Source of the DNA: Hypomyces perniciosus
Taxonomy: Eukaryota; Ascomycota; Sordariomycetes; Hypocreales; Hypocreaceae
Assembly (NCBI GenBank): GCA_008477525.1
Contig: SPDT01000010.1
Location: 2,666,001-2,730,000, forward strand
Reading direction: 5' to 3'
DNA length: 64,000 bases
Shown here: positions 50,596 through 61,269 of the stretch, one piece after another
Layout: every line of letters starts with the position of its first letter
Position numbering within the stretch: the stretch's first letter is position 1
Program-made: the position numbers and the translations under genes
Notes under the pieces: generated by a model
What the model was told of the DNA's origin: nothing
Databases searched by the model: none
The model's input: only the letters and a program-made list of their open reading frames with translations

Positions 50596-51847
50596 GGCGA
50601 TGTTTTGAGACAACAAATCTCAGATAAAGTGGAAAAATAAAAGAACTTCCCAGACTGCCACAGCCGAGATACGCGAAGTCCAATTAAGTAATGAGAATGA
50701 AGACGATGTGGCGTTCTAGCCTAATGAGGGCGAGCGGATTAAGTATTGGGAGAGCAAGTTTGAGAGAGTAAGTTTGAGAGAATATTACCATACTAGTCCC
50801 ACCTTTGCGGCCCTGCATTAGCGATGCCATGGCTTTGACTGCAAGCTTGATCCTGCGCAAAATCTGAAATCCTTCGGGTTTGGTGAGCAGCGGGGATTTA
50901 ACGTTGCCGATGCCTAGAGCTTGCCAGAAGCGAACCCGAGCTCATGTCCCCATTGATCCAATTTCTAAAGTCACTGATAGCGAGCGATCTCTTGCAATTG
51001 CTGAGATATCTAACCCCAGGCCGCCACACAATCGTCAACCTCTTTCTTTCTTATCACCAGGGCCTTCTAGATTGGACAATAGGTGCCAGTTATTACGATC
51101 TGGTGTCTAGAGTTGTAATATCCTTAGATTAATAGGCTAAACTCATACTATTAACATTCTATTTCAATAAACTAGTATTCCTTGCAGCAAATATGTACCT
51201 TAATCCAAAAGTAATCAATGAGTTTAAAATTGGAATATTAGATACTTGCAAAAAATCGGGAAGTGAATCTCCTATGAATCGGACAACGAGAAAGTCTTGA
51301 ATCCAAGGCACCGAGAAGAGAAGTCATTCCGTAGATACATGACAGACTTGGCTGTGAGGGAATGAAGAAGGCAAGGGGAAGGGATACAAGCAATAAATGA
51401 TAGTTCAAGCGAAACACGATAATTACAAGAGATGGCTGCAGGCAACAATTGGCCTATGGCCTAGTATATAATGCCCAGAGCCGTTTGGTGATATTTATTA
51501 GGAGATGACAATGGTTGGGAAAAAACTCTAAAGGGACAGGTTTTAATATACCACAACAAACCCAGGTGTTGGCGTTCCAGAACGAGATTAGCCTAGGAGA
51601 ATGTTTAAACTATGAAAATTGGATATCTACCTAAGTCCTAACACTATCTAGGTAAGTTATAGAATTTGAATGAATAGCCATATACATTTAAACCTCAAAG
51701 TGTGAAACTAGGGACTAAGTCTAAGGTAGGATTTATTTGCGTTGTAAGACAATACAGGTATGGAAAAGGGACCATTTCCGTGTCTCATCTAGCCACATGG
51801 GCTGGAAACTGGAACAAGGCCTATTGAATTCAAGACTTATTGAGCAG
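50596..51847. other. Intergenic: ferric reductase upstream region and chitinase 3' flank
   Basis: Normal composition and no convincing gene. An AGATAA (50622-50627) lies 27 bp before the reductase ATG; GATA sites are used by fungal iron regulators, but one site so close to the start is weak evidence. A 15-bp direct repeat unit (agcaagtttgagaga / agtaagtttgagaga) lies at about 50753-50783. A 62-codon ATG frame at 50944-51132 (plus) has hydrophobic character but no recognisable family. From about 51120 the region is more AT-rich and without features. Confidence 0.5.
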
Positions 51848-54800
51848 TTAGTTGCAGGGATAATGTGCGCTCTTCTGATGACCACCTGAGAAGTAGTAGT
51901 TGGCCCAGTTTTTGTAGGCCTCCTCATATCCACATACAGGCAGATTGATGACACCAGGTGCCTGGATGCCGAAGTCGAAGATACTGCTCTGAATCTGGCC
52001 GTCACCCGGGTCGGCCAGGTCGCCACCGTTCTGGTGGTTGCGGTTATTGAAGCCACGAACAACACTGATGATAATATCATCCTTTGTCACGCCACCCCAA
52101 TTCTTGCCGTCTAGTGAGTCGAAGCCCTTGGGCTTGAGGAAGTTGTTGACCGTGCATCCTGACGCAAGGCCGCCGTCCGGTGGTAAGCCACAGTCCTCAT
52201 AGTCCTCGCCTGTCGACACTAGCCAGTAATACTTGCCATCGACACAGGTGCGCTGACCCGCTATATCATCCACAGGGACCAGAGAGTTCATACTGTCGTC
52301 ACACGGCGAATTCATGTCGAGGATGAAGGCCCCTAAGTCGGCAAGGCTCCATGCCGCACTCATCAGTACTCCGAACATTGCCTTCGACAGCAATGCCTGG
52401 GTATCGATGTCACCTAGTGGCGGGTTTGGAGAGATCATTTTCCCGTCGGCAAACGTATTGTCGAGGATGGCGATTGACGAATCCGAGCCGTCCCATAGCT
52501 TTTTATTCATTGTGTCTGTTGACGCGTACCATGCTTGTATGAGCTGTGAGGCCGTAGAGGCCAGCTGGTTTTGGCGGTTGATTGCGGTGCCGCTATTGAG
52601 GAGCATGCGTCAGCATTGTATACTTTGTCTCGTCCATACATTGTTTCGCATATGCCCTAGGGGAGAAGAGTTTTGAAGACTTGCCTGACAGTTCCATCCT
52701 TAATCATATTGATAGTACTGCTAACCATTGGATTGACAATGTCCTTGATAACGCCGAGGTTGTCTGGATTGCCGCCTGCGGCCTTGTCGAAGGCCGGGAG
52801 CTGTTTGAACCCTGTAGACAGTAAAACACCCTGTCAGTTGATGACCCTATCGTCATCATAACATCGAAAAGAACAAATGGAATGTTCGATGCAGAAATCT
52901 GGCTTACATCTATTGCAGAAGGAGGACGCGAAGAGCGAATAGCCTAACCCGACCGCATCAAGGAGCAGCTTGAACACGAAATCGTTGACTACCGGAACCG
53001 GTGCAAAAGTTGACGAAAAGAGGCCGAGCTGGCCGTTCACATTGCCTTGGACACGATTAATAGCATCGTAAAAGTCCCATATGCCCTATATTTCTCAGTG
53101 TAGTATCCACGTTGTTAGCCACGTCAGATATAGTCAAGTCCAGCTCCCCTTGGCTGTGATGAGGCGGGGATATGGAAAGAAGAGTGACCCTTACAGATTC
53201 GAGATTGACCATGGAGTTCATAACCTGGTAGGCGGCGGCACCGTTGTGGAAGTCATCGCATTGGTAAGGTGTTTTGCAGCCGTTGTCATCAGCTGTAACC
53301 TCACAGTGCATACCCTCCGCGCCGTGGAAATAGTTGATGATAGCTTGGGAGAAAGAGAGCATTCCCCGGCCCTTGTTGGCATGGTAGTACGCCTTAGCGC
53401 TCTCCCAAGCACCTTGTGCCCCAGTCAAGGCCCAGCGTTGTGCTGCAGGCATAGCTGCGTCGACAACGCCGGAGTTGCTGCAAGTAACGTTCTGCCAATT
53501 GACACCATTAGCGGCGATAGTATAGAATTGCGCCTTGTCGCAGTTCGGGTAGGCGAGAGGGCATTTGCTGCCGGCAGAGAAGGAGACAAGATCGATGGCC
53601 CAGTCGGTGGTGCCCGCAAAACCAAGCGACTGATACTGTTCAACGCGTTTGGCCTTGATATCGTCAGTCATGTAGGCAACCCACTGAACCCCTTTGTAGA
53701 CGAGGATATGGGAGTCGCTGCCAGCGTCATAGAAAGAGTGGGACGTTGGGTCGGAGGCCTTGATATTGAGAATCTCGGCATTGGAAAGGTATCCCGCGGT
53801 ATCTGTACAAGGGCCTTTGCTGGCCCCGGAGCTGGGACCAGTATAAGTGCACATGGAACCGGTGCATCCCTGCTTCGTCATCTTGAAGGATCGGCCATAG
53901 GACGAAACACCCACGACGATCTTGCTCGTAGGTACTCCCGCCTTGGTGATCATGGAGAGCGCGAGCTTGATCTCGGTGGCATTGACGTGTGATCGCAGAC
54001 AGTTGCCCTGTGGGCAGCCAGGGATGGCAAATTGGTTTCCATAGTCCCATTGACCATGGAGATCGTAGGTCATGTACACGATGTAGTCGAGAATAGGAGC
54101 TATATCTTTGATGGGAAAGCCCTTGAGGTACCAGTAGGAAGCGGGTGCGGCGATGGAGAGCGTCTTGCCGGAGGGAATAAGCTGGCGGATAGTTTTGAGG
54201 AAACTCAGATAATTGGCACCGTCCTTTGGCGAACCCGCTGGAATACCTGGGATATCGGGAGCGCCTGTTTTTTATGTATATCGTGGTTAGTGTATTCACG
54301 CACTGGCTACGCCCCTAAGCAAACGGTTCCGACTAACCTGGATATTCCCAATCGAAGTCAACACCGTCAAGACCGTTGGAATTAATGAAGTTGACCACAT
54401 TCTTAGCAAACGTCATCCTATTCGCATCTGTGACGCCAGTACGAAAAATCGGGAAGCTGTCGACATCAGTCGAGAATGACCAACCGCCAAAGTTCAGAAT
54501 CTTTTTGAAGCCAGACATAGCCTTGAAGTGGGTGAACTGCTGAGCAATATCCTTGCTAATTTCGACCTTGAAGTCCTTGGTGATGCTCGCAAACGAGAAG
54601 TGAATATGTGTGAATCTAGCACTGCCGACCACATTGATATCCGTTACGTTCATGTGCAGGCAGCTCCGGCCCTGATTCCAGGCCTCGAAATATCCAAGTC
54701 GGATCTGGGATACTGAAGGGGACGCATTGTTGACGATTTCGGTACCACAGTTGGAGATACATCCGTTCGTGTGAGGAGCGGACGTCCCTGAGTAGTGTAT

Positions 54801-56337
54801 ATCAGGTCAGTAGTCTGTTTGGCTCATAAGCCATTCGCATTTGGGCATCGAAGGCTGCAGGGATATAGTTTTTACTAATACGTACCTGGCGCACCTGTCG
54901 AGGACTTGGTGACGGTACAGAAGTCTGGTGTGGTGCCACACTGGCCTCAAATATCGCAGCACGCGTTCAAGTGACAAGGGTTAATAGATGCCAAATTCGT
55001 GCCAGAGGAAGGCTTCTTAGTCCCTGAGACTTGAGGACCGCAGATGGCATTTGGAAGAGGGGCGGGCATTGGCGGGTTGCCTGTGTTTAAGCAGATGACA
55101 GCCCCGGTTTGAAGACCAGCACAGCCGCTCCAGCCCCAAGTTTGCATATTGAAAGATTCAATCTGAGCAACTGTGATGCTGTTTGCAGCTGCAATGGCAG
55201 CACACCAGTCACCGGATTTGACAATGTGAGTAGCACAGGTGCCATCAGGGCCCGGCTTGGGGGACATATTTGGGAGAGTGCCAGACGAGCAGCAAACCCA
55301 TTGGCCAACCTATGTCAAAGTTAGTGAATAAGACCTCAGTTCGAATGCAGAGGGAGACTGCTCACTGCGAGCCCAGAGCACAGCGTTTTGCTCGGGTTAT
55401 AGGAGGCGAATTGAACAGGCGAGATGTGACATTTGCTTGCCAGAGAAGCGCACGAGTCGCCAGACGCGGTCTGAATAGCCTTGCAATTTCCACGAGCCAT
55501 ATGAGAATGTCCAGGAACATGTGATCGCTTCGAATGGGAATGGACATTCTGGAGAACATCGTCATTACCTGCAGGTGTACTCGTCTCTAATGGCTGCTGG
55601 AGCCAGATTCTGGCATTGGCAAGTGGACGTGGGTTAGATCCGTAGCACTTGGCATGGCCCCATCCCTGCACTGCCTTCTGCACGGCCGCAAGGCTGATAT
55701 CTGCAGTGATGCCAAAGTAGTGGTCGGATGATAGACCGTTGCCGCACAATTCGGCAGTTACAGCAGAGCCTCTTCTTGCTTCCTGGAGGAAGGCCGGGAC
55801 GACAGACGATACAGTACCCCGGTTGTTGATCAGCGCACCGGAGTAGACCCCGATGAACACATTGCCAGCTTTAGCGAAAGTGACGGTGGTATCGCAATTG
55901 GCAGGGTCACTGAGATAAGCTTGCAGCTGCTCCACTGAAGCAACCACATCAGTCTGCGCAATCGCATTCACAGGCTTGGAAGAAATGGTGATATTGGCAG
56001 GAGACTCAACAGAGGTTCCGCAGACAGAAGATGAAGTAGCATTAGTTTTGGCTGAGACGGGTGTGAGGTTAGCTGAGCAGGAGCGGATAGAGACCGGCGT
56101 CAAGGCATCATCGACTGTGTTATACACGGCAAGATCGAGGAGAAGCGTATCATTGCAGACTCCAAGACGTTCAACGCTATGGTATACTGTCCAGTTGCCG
56201 GGGCTGGTTGCTGTATTGCAGCCGACGGGACAGCGCTTGTAAGCTAGGGCCTCCGCCTTGGTTGTATCAACAGCAAGGCATGCTTGGTTAGAAAGGAAAA
56301 GGACCGCAAGGACCGCCCGGAGACGGAAACGTGACAT
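51848..56337 (-). CDS. LysM/chitin-binding GH18 chitinase (killer-toxin-like, subgroup C) with a premature TGA
   Basis: Secreted endochitinase of the subgroup C class. Seven exons fit splice consensus and phase exactly: 56337-55366, 55309-54886, 54787-54338, 54264-53195, 53085-52908, 52811-52685, 52592-51848. They give 1322 codons. The ATG at 56337 (AAA ATG) opens a signal peptide (1 to about 22). LysM 1 spans about 283-330 and LysM 2 about 349-398. A Cys-rich chitin-binding module spans about 409-458. The GH18 domain spans about 495-840, with the catalytic D-G-V-D-F-D-W-E intact (D606 to E613) and FAGTTDW near its end. A long Cys-containing C-terminal region follows. Codon 445 (54947-54949) is TGA within the chitin-binding module, after CCDI and before GQCG, where relatives have Trp. 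Everything downstream stays in frame, so this is a single lesion or sequencing error. If real, the product is a 444-residue secreted double-LysM protein without catalytic domain. Intron 6 uses GC-AG. Confidence 0.88.
52593..52684 (-). other. GC-AG intron (chitinase intron 6)
   Basis: 92-nt intron with donor AG|GCAAGT and acceptor caatag, with a CTGAC branch-point-like motif about 15 nt before the acceptor. It joins a 2-nt phase overhang to restore codon AGC and continues the C-terminal frame. No GT donor with comparable fit is nearby. Confidence 0.7.
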
Positions 56338-57537
56338 TTTTTCAAGTGTCAACCTTTCAAGTGAAAGAGGTAGCTTAAGATAAGAGGCTGAGAAAGGAGT
56401 GACAAGAAAACACGAAGAGAAGAAGTGTAAAGAGGCTCAGGGGCCTTTGAAGCACCAGAGCGGGCATCATCTGCTTTTTCGCGGATAGCTTCCCATTTTA
56501 TAGAAGTTCTCCTAGATTGAAATATCAGCTTAAGCGTTCAAAGACCAGAGATTCACATCATAACCCTAGACTTAATGAGATGGCTAGACCAAGTACGTAA
56601 GACAAAGTGCTAAACATAGAAGTGCCGTGCACCTTCAGGGTTGAGGACAAGTGAGAATGGACAGAATGACCACGTTGTGTGCACATGGCGTGAGCTGTAG
56701 AGTATAAGCGGCATGGTCTCCGGCATGTTGGAGAATGGATGCACAAAAATACCTCCAATAAGGCCACTGAGAAGTCTGTGTCCGCACGTGTGCTCGTAAC
56801 GTCTTGGAGTTTCACTCCAGAAGGTTGTTCGGGACTGGAAATTTACCAGGGACTCCATACATACATAGGTACTACTAGTACCACGTCGCCAGACTAGCTC
56901 CCCCACTGGTGAGATATTATAGCGGGGTTCCCTGGTTTACTATATTCTTACAACCGTTATTAGGACACTACCTACTAGCAGCAAGGTGTTTGGCGGAAAG
57001 TTTAATTAGTAGTACGAAGTACACGAGTATGAAATATATTCATATATGTGTGTATGTAGTCGGTTGTTCGAAATAGATCAACATCTGATAAATTCCCCAT
57101 TGAACGCCTGTCAAGCGAGTATACTCATTATATCGTACTTCATAGATAGCCAGTAGGATATAATTATCCAAGCGGGCTTGGTCCACTCGTAGATCCTGTT
57201 AGGATCCCGCCAAATGGCCATCACGAAAATACCAAAATGAAATTACTAATTATATAGCTGGGACTGTTGTTGCTTCTGCAGTCTCCTGCCTGTTCTTTTG
57301 TTGTTTCAACCCACTTGGCTAGTGGAGAAGACTAGAGGGAAGCGGCCGTTGTACAAAACTCTAAGCCCAGAAGAGATAAGAATAAGACCCAAGCCCCTAA
57401 AGCTAATACTAGTTAGTATTAAGCCATGCAGTATTCAGGCTTGTCTATATGGGTAAATGTGATAATAGTTCTGCGTACTCCGTACAGAGTAGTAATCCGC
57501 GGGGATACGAGACTCAAAAACGGCTGGGCGATTACTC
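56338..57537. other. Intergenic: chitinase upstream region and NLR 3' flank
   Basis: Normal to mildly AT-rich. Overlapping minus-strand frames at 56558-56906 lack good ATG starts or recognisable domains and I do not call them. A short palindromic run of tatat/catatatg repeats is near 57035-57060. 57330-57537, where an NLR repeat domain would be expected, contains no recognisable repeats. Confidence 0.5.
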
Positions 57538-60067
57538 CTATATGATTAATAATGCCACCATTTTCTTTTCGTTTTCGAGGAAGTTGATCATATCCGGGTC
57601 AACTTTACCGGCCTTGTGAGCATGATGTCCCCAATGCATTGAGGCATACTCATAGGCTGGGTTCAGTCGAAGCCGCTCTCTATACTTGTCGCTCTTCAGG
57701 GTAGGGCCGCTTCCGAAAACGTCAAATGAAAGGTACGCTATACAGGTTCTAGCCATGTTATCCTCGGCAGCGGGAAACCAGCCCTCCTGTGTTTTATCGA
57801 AATATTGTTGTGTTGTGTAATGTACCAATCTGATAAGGCCACTTCCGACGTCGATGGTGACTAGCCCTGCACATACAGAGATGATGGTCTCAAATAGTGG
57901 CAGGTTTTCCTCATCAAGCCCGCCATTTCCGATTTCTACCGCCAGGAAGTGCTGGAGTTCCGATGCTTCTAGTTGTCTTCGCGAATATGCGATCCACGAT
58001 AGAACTTGCTTCGCCAGCTGTTCCTTTTCTTCTGGTTGACTTTCGTTTCGTTTCATTGCCTCGTCATATTCACGAGTATACGCATCTACTCCCGACCCAG
58101 TAGGCAGTCTGTTTACGGCATCTCGAACAGCCTTCGGTGTTACCTTGCAGACGAGCGACTCAAGATGAAGCTGGGCCAGAAGAAACCTTGGAAATGGTCA
58201 GTGTATCGGTTCAAATCATCCAAGTCAGAGACAGGTACGAGGCTCATACATTCCCTGTGTTGATTTGACAATCGACATCTTTACCAGTTCCTTAAGCTTC
58301 ACATGGCCCTCAATGACTCGTATTCGGTCCATCTGACCATCGAGGTATTTCTCCACATCTTCGCTCCTTGCAAATATTTGTAGAGATAGACTGTTATCGA
58401 ACTTTCTCGTGATCTCCATCAGGGGCCTTGAAGTTGCAAAGATATTCACGCCACTATTTTCCTGTAGGTTGAAAAGCGCATCTACGAACCTCCTGAGGTC
58501 ATAATCAGAAGATTGCATCTCATCAAGGGCGTCGACAATGATGAAGACTTTCGAGTACTGCTGAACCACAGATTGTAGTATTATAGAGAGATCATGAAAA
58601 CTTGGTCTAGTTCCTTCCTCTTTGTGCTTGTAGTAGAGGTGTTTTACAAGTTTCGAGGAGGACTCACCATGACCAAGTTGTCTGAGTAGACTCCCCAGCA
58701 AGTCCTCGATCTTTTGTTGATCCTTCCGCTGGAAATCACCGTAGAAAAACGCAATGCCTGTAGAAGGATCATTCGAAAATTGCTTCCGAAGGTCGTCTAT
58801 TACAATCGCGGTAATGATTGTTTTCCCTGCCCCCGGGATCCTTGGGCAGAATAATGTCTTCCCTCTGCATTCAAACCAGGCGTGATACTCTGTTGATTTG
58901 AACAACCATTAGCCAGTTCCCTTTCGAGATCCTTTCAGAAAGTCGCGATGCTTGATGCCGTAGTCGATAGGGCTGATCCAATCAAGCATCGAGATATCTT
59001 GCTGGTTGTCCAAATGACACCTCACTGCTTCAACGCTGGCCCCAATTTTAGACACATTATCGAGGACTAAGAAGTTTTAGAATTTCCTAGACTTTCAAGA
59101 GGGAACTTTGCAGTAACTAACCATGGCTTAACACTTCCTTCATGGGGCGCTCTCTAGCAACCGCTTCTGGCTGCAAATTCTCCAAAAACTCCTTCGTCCA
59201 AGCCGCAGCGACGGCCGCAGTATATTCCTGCCATAAATTATTCTTCCGAGAGTTTGCATAGTCGCAGATACCTCTAACAACGAGGCAAGGGAATTCGTTC
59301 ATCAGCCCTGCAGCCTCCATCTCAACACACATGACATTGCCTCCGAGGCTCTCATTGAGGTGATCCCGAGCCTGTTCGTCCTTGATCACTTGGTTTCCAG
59401 AAGCGATGAGACCATAGTGAACCTCTGCCTCTCTGGGTATGTTGCGTTCTCCATCTTCAGCCAGAGGATCGATCAGTCTCGGTGACCAGGCATACTTTGT
59501 TGCCAATCTAGGCCAGTTCTTCTTGAGGTTGTTCAGGTGCTCGGGAATCTTGGACCCGTGCATCTCGTGCTTGGTTTCAACTTTGCCTAGTGCTGTGAGC
59601 AACGCGCTTGGTGGATTATTGAGTGCACCGGTTCTCCTAAAATGCCCGTCCTTCTCCGCCTTACCGAGATCCCATTGGACTACCCCAGGATACTGATCAC
59701 TTAAGACACTAACCACTACATCTCCAAGTCTAACTCCAGACGAGGGAATACCACCACCAATGCCTACCATAAAGCCAGCCCTAATAAACGGAAAGGTGTT
59801 GAGCATTTGGGTTGCGACGGTCGCTGCCGCATTGGTTCCAATCTTCCCTTTGGGTAGACAAACAATCACGAAGTTGTGCTGTCGGATAAACCCGAGAGTA
59901 TAAGAGTTGTGGTCGGTTGCTGGTTTTGGTAGATCAGCGTGTAGTTCGTCAAGCATAGCGTTTGCTGCCGTCTGCTCCTTGGGAAGAGCACAGATCCATC
60001 CAATGCTGTAATCAGAATGGCCCAACTTGGTCAAGTTGGACTGGTCGTCTGCCATTTCCGCAGGCAT
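57538..60067 (-). pseudogene. NLR-like protein gene (nucleoside phosphorylase + NACHT), disrupted
   Basis: Three exons with phase-consistent GT-AG introns: 60067-59122, 59066-58250, 58186-57538, 804 codons, ATG at 60067. Residues about 19-300 form a PNP/UDP phosphorylase-like effector domain, with VGIGGG at 101-106, EMEAAG at 249-254 and RGICDYAN at 265-272. A linker follows, then a NACHT NTPase: Walker A region at 391-398 (RIPGAGKT) and Walker B VDALDE at 493-498. Such proteins act in fungal non-self recognition and heterokaryon-type cell death, normally with C-terminal ankyrin, TPR or WD repeats. Here codon 368 is TAA (58909-58911) in a GTG-x-W context where relatives have Gln. The first Walker A Gly is Arg. 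The frame ends just after the winged-helix-like region with no repeats. All point changes are transition-type. Translation of the first part would give a 367-residue phosphorylase-domain protein. Confidence 0.88.
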
Positions 60068-60609
60068 TGACGATGTCTTGTGAGATTCCGGTATGGAATT
60101 TTAGTACGGTGAGGAGAAAGGTAGTCTCAAATGAGTTGAGCTTTGGGTAAACAAAGAGATAAGAATGAATAGTGCGATATTTTGCAAGAGAGTGGCAGTG
60201 GGGTTAAAGCTATCAGTTTTTAGAGGAGTATGAAATGATAAGCAATAAGAGTACGACATTTCTCTGAGCTATGAGGGGCTTTGAGAGTTTATTCGGGATG
60301 TATATTCTTATTATGCTCGGTCTTTCAGCTCTTGCATCTCAGCTGAGAGTAAATCTCCCCCCCTGAACTTAGTAAACGATTATATATTAATAGTATAACT
60401 ATCCTGTGGTTTTTAATTGCCTCATATGATTGGTGCCTGCATCCCTAGATTAATTGTTGACCTGCCGCAGTCAAGGTGCCAAGCTCAATATATTGGCACA
60501 TGTGCTCCTTGAAAAGAGTCCTAGCCAATCCACTACCGCGAATTAGCGCTAACATGCCTCCCTATGTCTCGGGATTCCATGGATGGCAAATATTATACAT
60601 GTTAGCATG
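60068..60609. other. Intergenic: upstream of the NLR gene to the edge of the island
   Basis: Probable promoter region of the NLR gene. A pyrimidine-rich stretch lies near 60350-60365. Around 60576-60625 there are short palindromes (catgttagcatg). No gene or RNA is recognised. Confidence 0.45.
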
Positions 60610-61044
60610 TGCATTGCCAGTAAGCAAGCTTCCCTCCTACACCTATAGGTACCCTATATTTTAGGTGCCTATTTACTAAAATTCTATAACCTTTTAACTA
60701 GCTATTAAGAAAAATAAGTTTAACAATACTCTCTTACCCCTCCTAGGCATTTAAAGAAAAATAGTAAATATTATTAGACTTTAAATAAACTAAAAACAAC
60801 TAAACCTTATTGCTGCTAAGTAAGTAATACTTTAGCAATTTAAAAAAAAAGGCACTCTTTTACTTTTAAAGTAAAAGGTAACTATAGTTTTCCTATTTAT
60901 ATTTAAAAAATACTGCATTAATAATGAGTATATTAAAACTAATATCCCTAGACTTAATTTTAGTTTTAATATAAAATTTAAAGTTTTTTTTAAAAAAAGA
61001 TTTAAAAAGGCCTTTTTTTTTTAAAGCAGGCTAATAAAAATACT
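60610..61044 (+). repeat. Dispersed repeat, copy 2, at the right edge of the gene island
   Basis: Collinear with 15160-15600, starting at the same aagcttccctcctacaccta motif. Strongly AT-shifted after the first 60 bp. It is interrupted at 61045 by the 225-bp LTR copy. Confidence 0.65.
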
Positions 61045-61269
61045 TGTTACAGGCTAGGCCATGTCTCCCGGAATTACGACTACGCCGAATCCGGAAATAC
61101 AACCAATACTAGACCGCTTACCTAATTAGGAAACCACCTCAGCCACAACCCTATACGCACAACTATATAACATATATATAGCTAATACAGAGCCTCCTTC
61201 TTTAGCTATAGATAGACAATATAGAAGTGCTTTAACTGTATGCTTTCTAGTTAGGCTATACCTGTTATA
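61045..61269 (-). repeat. Second copy of the 226-bp solo LTR
   Basis: Reverse complement of 46848-47073 over its full length, mutated mainly by transitions at the right-hand end. No exact target duplication could be read. Confidence 0.75.

Noticed and set aside
50616..50616. Upstream start for the ferric reductase (775 residues)
   Set aside because: That codon is TTG; the first ATG in frame is at 50595 and has a good context followed by a signal peptide.
53081..53992. 303-codon plus-strand open frame
   Set aside because: It lies entirely antisense to chitinase exon 4, which has clear GH18 homology; the frame is a by-product of GC-rich codon use.
56352..56352. Upstream start for the chitinase
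   Set aside because: The codon is TTG; the ATG at 56337 directly precedes the hydrophobic signal peptide.
56558..56906. Possible LysM effector gene next to the chitinase, as often seen in this chitinase subgroup
   Set aside because: The frames there have no ATG in good context, no signal peptide followed by LysM motif, and no Cys pattern.
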